Below, one piece after another: positions 34,231 through 42,321 of a stretch of DNA of 48,710 bases. The stretch is from positions 1 to 48,710 of the forward strand of contig CAMDPK010000035.1 of NCBI GenBank assembly GCA_945904015.1, given 5' to 3'. The DNA comes from Candidatus Kuenenia stuttgartensis (GTDB taxonomy: Bacteria > Planctomycetota > Planctomycetia > Planctomycetales > Planctomycetaceae). A model generated the notes under the pieces. That model did no database searches. It was not told the DNA's origin and was given only the letters and a program-made list of their open reading frames with translations. How positions within the stretch are numbered: the first letter of the stretch is position 1; every line of letters begins with the position of its first letter. The position numbers and the translations under genes were made by a program.

Positions 34231-35241
34231 CTACGACGGCCAGTCAAACGCGATGTCCAGCGCTGGGGCCGAGTGCGTCAACGCCCCGATGCTGATGCGA
34301 TCCACGCCGGTTTCGGCGATTTCCAAAACGTTGCCCAGCGTGATCCCGCCGGAAGCCTCCAGCTTCGTGGCCGGAGCGAGGTTGTCTCGCAACTTCACCG
34401 CCTCGCGCAGCATCGGCGGCACCATGTTGTCGAGCAGCACGAACTCCGGACCACCCGCTAGCACGTCGCGAAGTTGCTCGAGTGTGTCCACCTCGACCTC
34501 AATCGCGATCCCGCTTGGCGAGACGCTCCGAGCCTGTCGAACTGCGTCCGCGATCGTTGCGTTCCCCTGACGTCTCACCCAAGCCGCCAAGTGGTTGTCT
34601 TTGATCAGCACTCCGTCGTGCAGTCCCATCCGATGATTGGTCCCGCCGCCGCAACGGACGGCGTACTTTTCGAGCGCTCGCCAACCGGGCAAGGTCTTGC
34701 GAGTGTCGAGGATCACCGCTTTCGTCCCGGCCACCGCGTCGATGAACTTCCGAGTCTGCGTCGCGACGCCCGACAAGTGCATCAGAAAGTTGAGCGCCGT
34801 TCGCTCACCGATGAGCAGCGATCGCAACGAACCGGATGCTCGTGCGACGACCGTTTGAGCCGCCACGAAGTTCCCATCGGCAACGAGTGATTGCCACGCG
34901 ACCGTTGGATCGAGCCGACCGAAAACCAACTCTGCGACCAGGCCACCCGCCAAGACTCCGTCACGTCGCACGACGACGTTGATCGTCGCGGTCTCCGCCG
35001 GATCAATCAGAGCAGCGCAGGTGAGATCGTGGTCCAGTTCGTTGGGCAGGGAGTCGGGCATCTCGTCGAGTAGCGTGTCCACCGTCGTGACCGAGAAGAC
35101 ATCCGCGAGTCGATCCAATGGACTGCCACCGATCGTCACCGCGTCGCCCAAATCTTCGGACAGCGCCGATTCAATCAAACGCAGGGCCGCGAATTGCTCG
35201 GACGACCCGAAGGTGAGCGATGTCTGGTTCACGTCGGACAT
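34231..35241 (-). CDS. nadC: Nicotinate-nucleotide pyrophosphorylase (carboxylating)
   Basis: The product has 336 residues. NadC makes nicotinate mononucleotide from quinolinate and PRPP in NAD synthesis. Family segments present: ALSEDLGD, GERTALNFLMHLSGVAT, ILDTRKTLPGWRALEKYAV, CGGGTNHRMGLHDGVLIKDNH, IEVEVDTLEQLRD, VLLDNM, LEASGGI and GVDRISIGALTHS. It is ~40-50 residues longer than usual, mainly because ~30 residues (AVTIGGSPLDRLADVFSVTT and on) separate EDLGD from the DLT motif that normally follows at once. The start overlaps the end of the symporter gene by 13 bases, which suggests translational coupling. TAG is followed by a palindromic repeat. Confidence 0.92.
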   Translation of the reverse strand: MSDVNQTSLTFGSSEQFAALRLIESALSEDLGDAVTIGGSPLDRLADVFSVTTVDTLLDEMPDSLPNELDHDLTCAALIDPAETATINVVVRRDGVLAGGLVAELVFGRLDPTVAWQSLVADGNFVAAQTVVARASGSLRSLLIGERTALNFLMHLSGVATQTRKFIDAVAGTKAVILDTRKTLPGWRALEKYAVRCGGGTNHRMGLHDGVLIKDNHLAAWVRRQGNATIADAVRQARSVSPSGIAIEVEVDTLEQLRDVLAGGPEFVLLDNMVPPMLREAVKLRDNLAPATKLEASGGITLGNVLEIAETGVDRISIGALTHSAPALDIAFDWPS

Positions 35242-36767
35242 GGTGGGTCAACTTCCTGGGATTTCTCGCCCCGATCGACGCACACAGCCACGGCCAAATC
35301 GCCGGTGACGTTCAGCGTCGTGCGGCACATGTCGAGCAGTCGATCGACTCCCAGGATAATGCCGATCCCGTCGCCCGGCACGCCGACCGATTTCAGGACC
35401 AGCACCACCAGCGGCAAAGATCCTCCCGGCACGCCGGCCGTACCGACTCCGGCCAGGATCGACATCAGCACGACTTGCACCTGCTGAGCCATCGTCAGTT
35501 CAACGCCAAAGACCTGCGCGAGGAACAGGACCGTGATCCCCTCGTACAACGCCGTGCCATTTTGATTCGCGGTCGAACCGACCGTCAGCACGAAGTTCGC
35601 GACCTCGCGTTTGACGCCGAGTTTTTCCTCGGCGACGCGGAGCGATGTCGGCAGCGTTGCGTTCGACGATGACGTCGCAAAGGCGGTCAGCAGCACCTCG
35701 GTGATGCGGCCAAAGAATTGCCGAGGCGAAAGCTTCGCGAAGAACCACACCACCAGCGAATAGACTCCGAACATGTGCAGCGCCAGCGCGGCGACCACCG
35801 TCCCCACGTACCAAATCAGAATCTGCAAGATGTCCACGCCGAGTGTCGCCGTCAGCTTGAACATGAACCCGGCGACGCCAATCGGAGCCAACCGCATCGC
35901 CCAGCCGATCACGACCATCGCAATGTCGTAGACCCCTTCCAAGACCTTCACCAACGGCTCGGTCCGTTCCGGTGAGATCGAGATCGCGACTCCGCAAGCC
36001 AGCGAGAAAAACATCACCGCCAGCATCCCGCTTCCCGGAGAGCTGCCATCCAGCGCACCGACCATTTCTTGCAGCGGGTTCTTGGGGATGATGTCGAGCA
36101 ACGACTCGCGAGCCGTCTTGGCTTTGGACGCCTGCGACACCGCCTTGTCGGCATCTTTGGCGTAGGTCTCTTGCAACAGTATCCGCTTCTCTTTGGGCAA
36201 CCCGGCACCCGGCTTCACGACATTGGCCGCGACCAGCCCAATGCCGACCGAGACCGACGACAACAGCAGCGTCATCAGCAGCGTTCGCGCGCCGAGCCGA
36301 CCCAGCCGTCGCACATCGCCAATCCCGGCGACTCCCAGCGTCAGGGCCGAGAACACCAGCGGCACAACCACCATCAAGATCAACCGCAAGAACACCTGTC
36401 CGAGCGTGTCGGCAACATTGTCCGTCAGCCACTGCAACGTTGGGTGCAGCTTCACGGCCTCCGGGTGTAATTCCGCCAATCGCTGATGAAGGGCTCCCGT
36501 CGCCATCGCATCGTCGAACTCGTCTGGCCGCAACTCCTGCTTGCCGAGTTTCGCGAAGACTTGGTTGAACTCTTCGCGCAAGTCCTCGGGCGGTTCATCC
36601 GCTTGGAGGATTCCATCGCCATTCAGGTCCAGCCGAATGAGAAACGGACTTGGCACGCCTGCCGGCCAAACTTGTCGTGCGATTAAGCCACACGTCGCTC
36701 CGATCAACAGTCCGATCAGGATCTGCCAGTGCAGCGAGAGACGCGGCTTCGATGTGGGATGGTCCAT
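35229..36767 (-). CDS. Dicarboxylate/amino acid:cation symporter with EF-hand insert
   Basis: This 512-residue DAACS (GltP/DctA-type) transporter has multi-helix sequence with the hairpin and substrate-site motifs TAFATSSSNATLPTS, GSTANQNGTALYEG, AGVGTAGVPGGSLP and DRLLDMCRTTLNVTGD, indicating sodium- or proton-coupled uptake of acidic substrates. Residues 42-92, in the loop after helix 1 that faces outward in the family, form a calcium-type EF-hand module (DLNGDGILQADE) absent from normal members and closely matching module 3 of the neighbouring EF-hand protein. GAGGTGAT lies within the yidC end, eight bases before this ATG. It is the middle gene of a yidC - symporter - nadC operon. Confidence 0.9.
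   Translation of the reverse strand: MDHPTSKPRLSLHWQILIGLLIGATCGLIARQVWPAGVPSPFLIRLDLNGDGILQADEPPEDLREEFNQVFAKLGKQELRPDEFDDAMATGALHQRLAELHPEAVKLHPTLQWLTDNVADTLGQVFLRLILMVVVPLVFSALTLGVAGIGDVRRLGRLGARTLLMTLLLSSVSVGIGLVAANVVKPGAGLPKEKRILLQETYAKDADKAVSQASKAKTARESLLDIIPKNPLQEMVGALDGSSPGSGMLAVMFFSLACGVAISISPERTEPLVKVLEGVYDIAMVVIGWAMRLAPIGVAGFMFKLTATLGVDILQILIWYVGTVVAALALHMFGVYSLVVWFFAKLSPRQFFGRITEVLLTAFATSSSNATLPTSLRVAEEKLGVKREVANFVLTVGSTANQNGTALYEGITVLFLAQVFGVELTMAQQVQVVLMSILAGVGTAGVPGGSLPLVVLVLKSVGVPGDGIGIILGVDRLLDMCRTTLNVTGDLAVAVCVDRGEKSQEVDPPCPT
36492..36644 (-). other. EF-hand module inserted in the symporter's first external loop
   Basis: Codons 42-92 (PFLIRLDLNGDGILQADE to FDDAMATGA). The loop ligands D-x-N-x-D-G-x-L-x-x-D-E are complete in the first hand; the second (GKQELRPDEF) is degenerate, as in module 3 of the EF-hand protein. 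DNA of the two modules also aligns without gaps. Confidence 0.85.
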
Positions 36768-36779
36768 GAGCCAATCACC

Positions 36780-39068
36780 TCATGGGCGCGACTTGCGCTT
36801 GTCTTTGTCTCGTTGCCGCTTTTGGCCGCTGACCGGGACGCCGTTGACGTCCTGCATCTCGCCCATTTCTTCGAGCTTGTCTTTCATGCGGCTCCAGAAG
36901 TTGTTGGCCGGTTTGGCAGGCCCACCGTTTGGCGGAATGATGAGCGTGGAGTTGCTCGTCGGCGGAGGGGTCGGAACCGCACGGTCCAGAAGTTTGCGTT
37001 CGCCCATGCTCCAAACGCTCGACGCGATGAAGTACACGCACAGCCCGGCCGGGACGTGATAGAACATAAAGCCCATCATCAGCGTCATCCAGAAGAAGAC
37101 CTTCGCTTGCATCCGAGTCTGCTCGTCGGTCGGCGGCGGCATGAACATCTTCTGTTGGAACAGGAACAAGCTCGTCGTGATGATCGGCAGCAAATTGAAC
37201 TCAGTGCCGAGGAACGGCAGTTTCATGGGCAGCATGAAGAGTGCGTCCGGTGCGGCGAGGTTGTCGAACCACAAGAACGGGGCGCGGCGCAGATCAACGG
37301 ACGTGCTCAACGCCTGATATAGCCCGATGAAGATCGGCAATTGCATCAGCACCGGCAGACAGCCGCTGAGCGGATTGAAGCCGGTCTCGGCGAACAGCTT
37401 CATTTGCTCTTCGGCGAATTTCTGTTTGTCGTCGGCGTACTTCGCTTTCAGTTCAGCGATTCGCGGCTGAACTTCTTTCATCCGCTTGGCGTTGATCGCC
37501 TGCTTGCGGCTGATGGGGAACATGCAACTGCGGACCAGCACCGTCAGCAGCATGATGCAGATGCCGAACGGCAGGCCGAATCCGTGAAACGTGTTGAGCA
37601 CCCACAGCAGCCCGTTGGCGATGACGGCCACCAACGACGCCGGGATAAACAAGAAGCCGCTGAACTCGATGACCTTCTCCGCCCCGAGCGGGGTCAGCAG
37701 CGCGACTCGTTTGGGACCGAGGTAGAAGTCGTAGTCGTGAACGATCTCGTCTTCGGCCGGCACGATATGCTCGACCGAGCGGAGTTGCACGCTGATTTCG
37801 CTCCACCCCGGCTGAGCGGCGTTTTTTTGGACGACCTGCGGTTTGGCGTAATCGAGATAACTTGCTTGCTTTTGAGCGGCGTCCTGCGGCAGAACCAGCG
37901 CGGTGAAATACTGCGTGTCGAGTCCGATGTACTGGAACGTGCGGTTGCCGGCCTTCAATTCTTCTCCCGTTTCTCCCCGTTTCAACATGGCCTCGAATTC
38001 GGCTCTCGTCAATTCGCCATCGCCATTCGTATCCCCTAGACGCAACAGTTGGTTAAAGGACTGACGCTGAGCATCCGGGATTTCGCCTGGCACTAACTTG
38101 TTGTCTTCGTTCTTGTCGAGAGTCTTAAAGAGTTCTTTCAATTTGTCGAAAGCTTTAACGATGGCGGCTGAGGTCAGTGCGTTCGTGACGAGGCTGCCGT
38201 CCTGTTCCCGAATCCCGAACTTCACGTCGCGAAACTTACTGGCATTCTCCGCGTTTTCTAACGGCAGACCGGCTGGGCCTTGCAGGTCGTAGACGACGGT
38301 GAGTTCCTTCGAGGAGAGATTCTTGAAACTCAACTGCACCGCGAGTTGATAGCCGGTCGGATCTTCATCGCGCTTCGCGTCCGCCTTCTCCCAGCGACGG
38401 ACTTCATACTTTTTGAGGAGTTCCCAGACGCCATCCGGGGTCTTGACGCCAAACGTGACGCTCTTCGGAACTCCCTTTGCTTCGGCAGCGACTTCGACGT
38501 CTTCGGCGACGACTTCCCAGTTCAACCGTGCGAGGTTCGCGTCGGCATCGAGCTTCTTCAACTTCTTGTCGATGTCGTCGATCGCGAGTTGTCCCGTCAC
38601 CGGCGGAGCGGCCTTCAGCGGTTGCAGCTTGTTGGTCAAATCGTTGCCGAGCAGACTGAGTTGCAGCACAGCGGCTCCGGGCTGCCAAGGTTTGAGTGCC
38701 TTGTAACGCGGATCGTTCAGCTCGGCGGAGACGATTCCCGCGCCGACACTGCTGAGTGTGACCTTCAAGCCGAATCCGGTCTTCGGATCATCGGAGCCGA
38801 TCACGACGGATTTCGTGGGATGATCGGGCAACTTGGATTCAGCGACGGCGACGACTTCCGCATCGGGCTTGTCCCCCTTGTCCGCTTTATTCTCGTCCGC
38901 GCCTTTGTCGTCGGCGACGGCGTCAACCGGCTTGTGGTCGACCTTCTTGAGCTTCGCTGGCACAGCAGGAAACATGGCTGGAAACAGCTTCGGCCCGACG
39001 CTCATCCAACCGAACAGGATGAGGAACGAGAGCACGGTGAAAGTCAGCAGGCGGCGTTGTTGGTCCAT
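36780..39068 (-). CDS. yidC: Membrane protein insertase YidC with EF-hand insert
   Basis: The product has 762 residues. It has an N-terminal helix (LLTFTVLSFLILFGWMSV), a periplasmic P1 domain, and the Oxa1/YidC core with the groove arginine in LTVLVRSCMFPISRKQAI, then FNPLSGCLPVLMQLPIFIGLY and MGFMFYHVPAGLCVYF. It inserts proteins into the inner membrane with or without Sec. Residues 313-364, late in P1, are an EF-hand pair (DKNEDNKLVPGE; DTNGDGELTRAE) not found in standard YidC and similar to module 1 of the exported EF-hand protein. The second loop has all ligands; the first has Asn for the conserved Gly. ATG at 39068; the symporter gene starts 12 bases after its stop. Confidence 0.93.
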   Translation of the reverse strand: MDQQRRLLTFTVLSFLILFGWMSVGPKLFPAMFPAVPAKLKKVDHKPVDAVADDKGADENKADKGDKPDAEVVAVAESKLPDHPTKSVVIGSDDPKTGFGLKVTLSSVGAGIVSAELNDPRYKALKPWQPGAAVLQLSLLGNDLTNKLQPLKAAPPVTGQLAIDDIDKKLKKLDADANLARLNWEVVAEDVEVAAEAKGVPKSVTFGVKTPDGVWELLKKYEVRRWEKADAKRDEDPTGYQLAVQLSFKNLSSKELTVVYDLQGPAGLPLENAENASKFRDVKFGIREQDGSLVTNALTSAAIVKAFDKLKELFKTLDKNEDNKLVPGEIPDAQRQSFNQLLRLGDTNGDGELTRAEFEAMLKRGETGEELKAGNRTFQYIGLDTQYFTALVLPQDAAQKQASYLDYAKPQVVQKNAAQPGWSEISVQLRSVEHIVPAEDEIVHDYDFYLGPKRVALLTPLGAEKVIEFSGFLFIPASLVAVIANGLLWVLNTFHGFGLPFGICIMLLTVLVRSCMFPISRKQAINAKRMKEVQPRIAELKAKYADDKQKFAEEQMKLFAETGFNPLSGCLPVLMQLPIFIGLYQALSTSVDLRRAPFLWFDNLAAPDALFMLPMKLPFLGTEFNLLPIITTSLFLFQQKMFMPPPTDEQTRMQAKVFFWMTLMMGFMFYHVPAGLCVYFIASSVWSMGERKLLDRAVPTPPPTSNSTLIIPPNGGPAKPANNFWSRMKDKLEEMGEMQDVNGVPVSGQKRQRDKDKRKSRP
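37977..38132 (-). other. EF-hand module inserted in the YidC P1 domain
   Basis: Codons 313-364 (LFKTLDKNEDNKLVPGEIP to TRAEFEAMLKR). It is flanked by ordinary P1 sequence (SAAIVKAFDKLKE before; NRTFQYIGLDTQYFTALVLP after). The insert is 52 residues, one module. Confidence 0.87.
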
Positions 39069-39092
39069 GTCAGATTCTGTTGTCTCTCAAAA

Positions 39093-39187
39093 TAACCCGA
39101 AGCGTCAGCGAGGGCGAACGCTTCGCAAAACTTCAATTTCAAATCATTGCCGATTGGAGCGACCGCCCTCGCTGACGCTTCGGGTTA
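39093..39187. repeat. Palindromic element, TAACCCGAAGCG family (copy 2)
   Basis: Perfect 24-base arms at 39093-39116 and 39164-39187 (taacccgaagcgtcagcgag). It lies between yidC and the metallophosphoesterase terminator. Compared with copy 1 the arms differ by a compensated G/C exchange (cgtgagc versus cgtcagc). Confidence 0.92.
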
Positions 39188-39204
39188 CTTGTAGGGAGCC
39201 CCAA

Positions 39205-39235
39205 CCAAAAAACAAAAGGGTGCGTGGACGCACCC
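39205..39235 (-). terminator. Intrinsic terminator of the metallophosphoesterase gene
   Basis: On the minus strand GGGTGCGT-CC-ACGCACCC is followed by TTTTGTTTTTT. It starts about 30 bases beyond the TAG at 39265 and is the clearest Rho-independent terminator in the window. Confidence 0.9.
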
Positions 39236-39264
39236 CTCATCGTATTCCCGGATCACCGATCGAC

Positions 39265-39999
39265 CTAGCGACCGTCGCGGAGACGGTCGCCGAGGAAGTT
39301 GTCGAGTTCCGGGATGTCGTAGATTTTCTTGACCGTCTTATCGACGTCGTACTTCACTCGGCGATAAGTCAGCTTGTCGCCGTCGAGGATCACATACGAC
39401 GAATCGGGCACACCGTTTCGCGGCTGTCCGACCGAACCGACGTTGACGAGGTGCTTCTGATTCGTCAGCCGGTACTCGAAATTGACTTCTTCGGGAGACA
39501 AAAAATTCAAATCCTCGGTGAAGATGCCAGGGATGTGCGTGTGCCCCTGGAAGCACCATCGCTCGACCAGGCCAAAGATGCGTTCCATCTTGCGCTGGTT
39601 GTAGATGTCTTCCGGGAAGACATACTCGTTGAGCGGATTGCGGGCCGAGCCATGCACGAACAGCAACCCCGGCTCGCGGCGGATGCGGGGCAGTTCGCCG
39701 AGGAACTCCCAGCGGCGTTCGCTGTTCTCGCCGGTTTCGAGTTGCTGCCGAGTCCAGAAGATCGCTCGTTCGGCTCCGGCGTTGAAGCCTTCGGGATCGA
39801 ACAAGGCACCCTGATCATGATTGCCGAGAATGACCAGATCGCAGCTCATGACTCGGTCGATGCACTCGCGCGGGTTCGGGCCGTAGCCGACGATATCACC
39901 CAGGCAATAAACCTCTTTGATGCCTTGCGAATTGATATCCGCGAGGACCGCATCGAGGGCTTCGAGATTTCCGTGAATGTCGCTGATGATGGCTCGCAA
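39265..39999 (-). CDS. Calcineurin-like metallophosphoesterase
   Basis: The product has 244 residues. The metallophosphoesterase motifs are complete: [30 protein letters not shown] and FQGHTHIPG; these bind two metal ions. The arrangement matches the YfcE/diadenosine-polyphosphatase-like group, whose members hydrolyse phosphodiesters; the substrate is not evident. The start is taken as TTG at 39999, immediately before [10 protein letters not shown], because GGAG lies six bases upstream and family members begin right at this strand; the open frame to 40077 gives an unrelated leader. A strong terminator follows the gene. Confidence 0.85.
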   Translation of the reverse strand: MRAIISDIHGNLEALDAVLADINSQGIKEVYCLGDIVGYGPNPRECIDRVMSCDLVILGNHDQGALFDPEGFNAGAERAIFWTRQQLETGENSERRWEFLGELPRIRREPGLLFVHGSARNPLNEYVFPEDIYNQRKMERIFGLVERWCFQGHTHIPGIFTEDLNFLSPEEVNFEYRLTNQKHLVNVGSVGQPRNGVPDSSYVILDGDKLTYRRVKYDVDKTVKKIYDIPELDNFLGDRLRDGR

Positions 40000-40197
40000 C
40001 GCAGACTCCGCGACGAAAACAACCGCACAGGTACCGAGACGGCCGGGCAGTTTAGTGGCGTTGAGATGTAGGGGCAATCATCGCCTTTCGACCATGCAGA
40101 CCACGCGACTTCACGCAGAATTCGCTTCCCCGCGCGAGCCGAACAACCGGTCAGGCAAGGTGTGCCGAGTGCGTGAACTGGACTGAGAAGATCAGCA

Positions 40198-40986
40198 TCA
40201 GGCTCCCGGATGACCGCCACCTTTCGGATCAGACCAGCGACTGAGCACCGTCGAGCCGATCAGCGTGGAGGCTCCGAAGATCGTGATCCCCAGCAGCGTC
40301 GAGGCGATCACGGCGGCGAAGAGTTTTGCCGTGCTGAATTGCGTCCCTTGCAGGATCATGTAGCCGAGACCGTGACGCTCGGCCAAGTTGCCGGCGAAGA
40401 ACTCGCCGACGATCGCGCCAACGACGGCCATGCCGCTCGACGTCCGCGCCCCTGCGACCAGAAACGGCACCGAGTGCGGCAGTCGCAGCTTCCACAACAC
40501 TTGCCAGCGAGACGCTCGATACAGCCGAAACAGATCCAGCAAATCCGGATCGACCGCCAACATCCCGGAAGTCACGTTCGTGACGATCGGAAACAAGCTG
40601 ATCATGAACGACACTAGCACGACGCTGTGAAAGCCTGCTCCGAACCAAACAACGATGATCGGAGCCACCGCGACGATCGGAACCGTCTGCAAGAAGATCG
40701 CGTACGGATAGCAGCTACTTCGAATCATCCGCGACTGCGAGAACACGCAGGCGGTCAGTGAGCCGATCAGCAGACTGCTCACGAATCCGCACATCGCCGC
40801 CGCCGCTGTCAGCCCGATCGCGAAGAGCAACTCCGAGCGGTTCTCGACTGCCGCTTGCCAGACGCCGCTCGGCTTCGGGACCAAGAATGCTTTGATGCCG
40901 AATCCGACGACCGCGTAATGCCACGCTGCAATCACGAGCACGAACAACACCGCCGGAGGCAACGCGGCTTTCACGAGTCGATTCAT
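40198..40986 (-). CDS. ABC transporter permease (SsuC/TauC-type)
   Basis: This 262-residue protein has six predicted helices and the EAA-type coupling loop (DLFRLYRASRWQVLWKLRLP HS, Gly replaced), typical of nitrate/sulfonate/pyrimidine-precursor importers. Residues such as LQTVPIVAVAPIIVVWFG match the family. Its ATG overlaps the TGA of the ATPase gene (ATGA), so the two are co-translated. No gene for a substrate-binding protein (SsuA/TauA/ThiY-like) is adjacent, so the substrate cannot be stated. Confidence 0.87.
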   Translation of the reverse strand: MNRLVKAALPPAVLFVLVIAAWHYAVVGFGIKAFLVPKPSGVWQAAVENRSELLFAIGLTAAAAMCGFVSSLLIGSLTACVFSQSRMIRSSCYPYAIFLQTVPIVAVAPIIVVWFGAGFHSVVLVSFMISLFPIVTNVTSGMLAVDPDLLDLFRLYRASRWQVLWKLRLPHSVPFLVAGARTSSGMAVVGAIVGEFFAGNLAERHGLGYMILQGTQFSTAKLFAAVIASTLLGITIFGASTLIGSTVLSRWSDPKGGGHPGA

Positions 40987-41894
40987 CGCGCGGCCTCCCG
41001 CAGACTGCGGCTGACTTCACCGGTCAGCTTGGCGAACTCTGGAGTCGAACGAAGTTCCGGGTCGCGCGGATGCTCGAACGGCACGGCGATGTCCGCGATG
41101 AACGTGCCGGGGGACTTGCTCATCACCAGCACGCGCTGGCTGAGAAACACCGCTTCGGCGACGTTGTGCGTCACGAACAATCCGGTCCAGCGCTGCTCGG
41201 TCCAGATGCGCAGCAGCTCTTCGTTGAGCTGTTGCCGCAGCAAGTCATCGAGCGCCGCGAACGGTTCGTCGAGCAACAGCAACTCCGGATGAGTCACCAG
41301 CGCTCTCGCGAGCGAAACCCGCATCCGCATTCCGCCGGAGAGCATTCGCGGACGTTTCGCCGAGTCATCTGGCTTGAGGCCGATCAGCTTGAGGCTGCTC
41401 TCAACAGCAGCCCTCTGCTCACCGAACGGCACGCCGCGCAGTTCGAGCGGCAGCCGGATGTTGTCGAACACGCTCCGCCACGGCAGCAGGTTGGAGTCTT
41501 GAAAGACGAAGGCGATGCGCGGGTCGGTTGCGGCTGTCCCCTCTCCCTCTGGGAGAGGGCTAGGTTGAGGGACCCGATGTGTTTGACTCTCGCTTTGCGA
41601 ATCCGCCTCTCGCGCTGCCGAATCTTTGTTTTGAGAGTCCAGTGCCGGCCGTCCCTCACCCGGCCTTCGGCCACCCTCTCCCAGAGGGAGAGGGGACGAG
41701 GCGGTGCTCACCTGCAGTTCACCGCTCGTTGGCGACATCAATCCGGCGATCATTCGTAGCAGAGTCGATTTTCCGCACCCGGACGGGCCGACCATCGAGA
41801 TCAACTCGCCACGCCGCACGCTCAATGAAACATCGCGCACGCCGAGTTGGCCCGACGGGAACTGCATCTCGACTCGCGTCGCGTTCACACTCAT
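40983..41894 (-). CDS. ABC transporter ATPase (SsuB/TauB-type) with repeat-derived insert
   Basis: The product has 303 residues. Walker A is GPSGCGKSTLLRMIAG, Q-loop FVFQDSNLLPWRS, signature MLSGGMRMRVSLARAL, Walker B LLLLDEPFAALD and switch His in FVTHNVAEA. Residues ~66-119, between Walker A and the Q-loop, are a translated palindromic repeat (SSPLPLGEGGRRPGEG to PSPLPEGEGTA). Without it the protein would be ~249 residues, the family norm. The start is uncertain: ATG 41894, TTG 41906 (five bases after GGAGG) and GTG 41918 are all in frame. It energises the permease whose gene overlaps its stop. Confidence 0.87.
   Translation of the reverse strand: MSVNATRVEMQFPSGQLGVRDVSLSVRRGELISMVGPSGCGKSTLLRMIAGLMSPTSGELQVSTASSPLPLGEGGRRPGEGRPALDSQNKDSAAREADSQSESQTHRVPQPSPLPEGEGTAATDPRIAFVFQDSNLLPWRSVFDNIRLPLELRGVPFGEQRAAVESSLKLIGLKPDDSAKRPRMLSGGMRMRVSLARALVTHPELLLLDEPFAALDDLLRQQLNEELLRIWTEQRWTGLFVTHNVAEAVFLSQRVLVMSKSPGTFIADIAVPFEHPRDPELRSTPEFAKLTGEVSRSLREAAR
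41536..41697. repeat. Palindromic element translated in frame inside the ABC ATPase
   Basis: The outer arms (41536-41559 gtcccctctccctctgggag; 41674-41697 complement) are perfect over 24 bases, and inner arms continue to gagggac. The 162-base element equals 54 codons and carries no stop in the gene's frame. Translated LPLGEG/LPEGEG motifs mark both ends. Confidence 0.92.
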
Positions 41895-41960
41895 CTCGTG
41901 CGACAAAGAAACCTCCACGAACTCTCACCACACAACAAAACTTGGCTCGCGCGAGCCACA

Positions 41961-42293
41961 CTAGCCTCCGGCTGCCGCCGCCTGCTGGTCGGCTGAGGTT
42001 TGAGCTTGCAACAGAAACGACCCGCTCGAACCGGACTCGGCCGTCGCCAGACAAGGGACTCCGGTCCCCAGGCCCTTCAACGGATTGTCCCAGAGTTGCT
42101 CGCCATTCAAAGCGTCGAGGCAATAGGTGTAGCCCGCGCTGCTCGCGAAGATGCGATCACCCTGCACCAACAGCGCGACCATCTGTCCGCCCGGCTTGGG
42201 GCATTTCCATTCCCAGACGAGTTCCCCGCTACGCTGTTCCAAAGCGACGACTCGGCCGTTGAAGCCGACAAACAACAGGTCTTGCAGAGACAT
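41961..42293 (-). CDS. Short PQQ-like beta-propeller protein
   Basis: This 110-residue protein contains two PQQ-type blade motifs (EQRSGELVWEWKCP; DALNGEQLWDNPL), far fewer than a full propeller, and ends with an Ala/Gln-rich tail. No signal peptide is seen. It may be the last blades of a larger ancestor or an accessory to the giant protein encoded 28 bases upstream. GGAG precedes ATG 42293 by eight bases. The longer frame to 42362 overlaps the upstream gene and is not favoured. Confidence 0.65.
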   Translation of the reverse strand: MSLQDLLFVGFNGRVVALEQRSGELVWEWKCPKPGGQMVALLVQGDRIFASSAGYTYCLDALNGEQLWDNPLKGLGTGVPCLATAESGSSGSFLLQAQTSADQQAAAAGG

Positions 42294-42321
42294 CGCGGTG
42301 CTCCGATCAGGACGTGGGGCC

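Noticed and set aside
32162..34570. Long plus-strand frames opposite the EF-hand, GspK and nadC genes
   Set aside because: They consist of Arg/Ser/Pro or Phe/Thr/Ile low-complexity sequence produced by the GC-rich repeats of the real minus-strand EF-hand gene.
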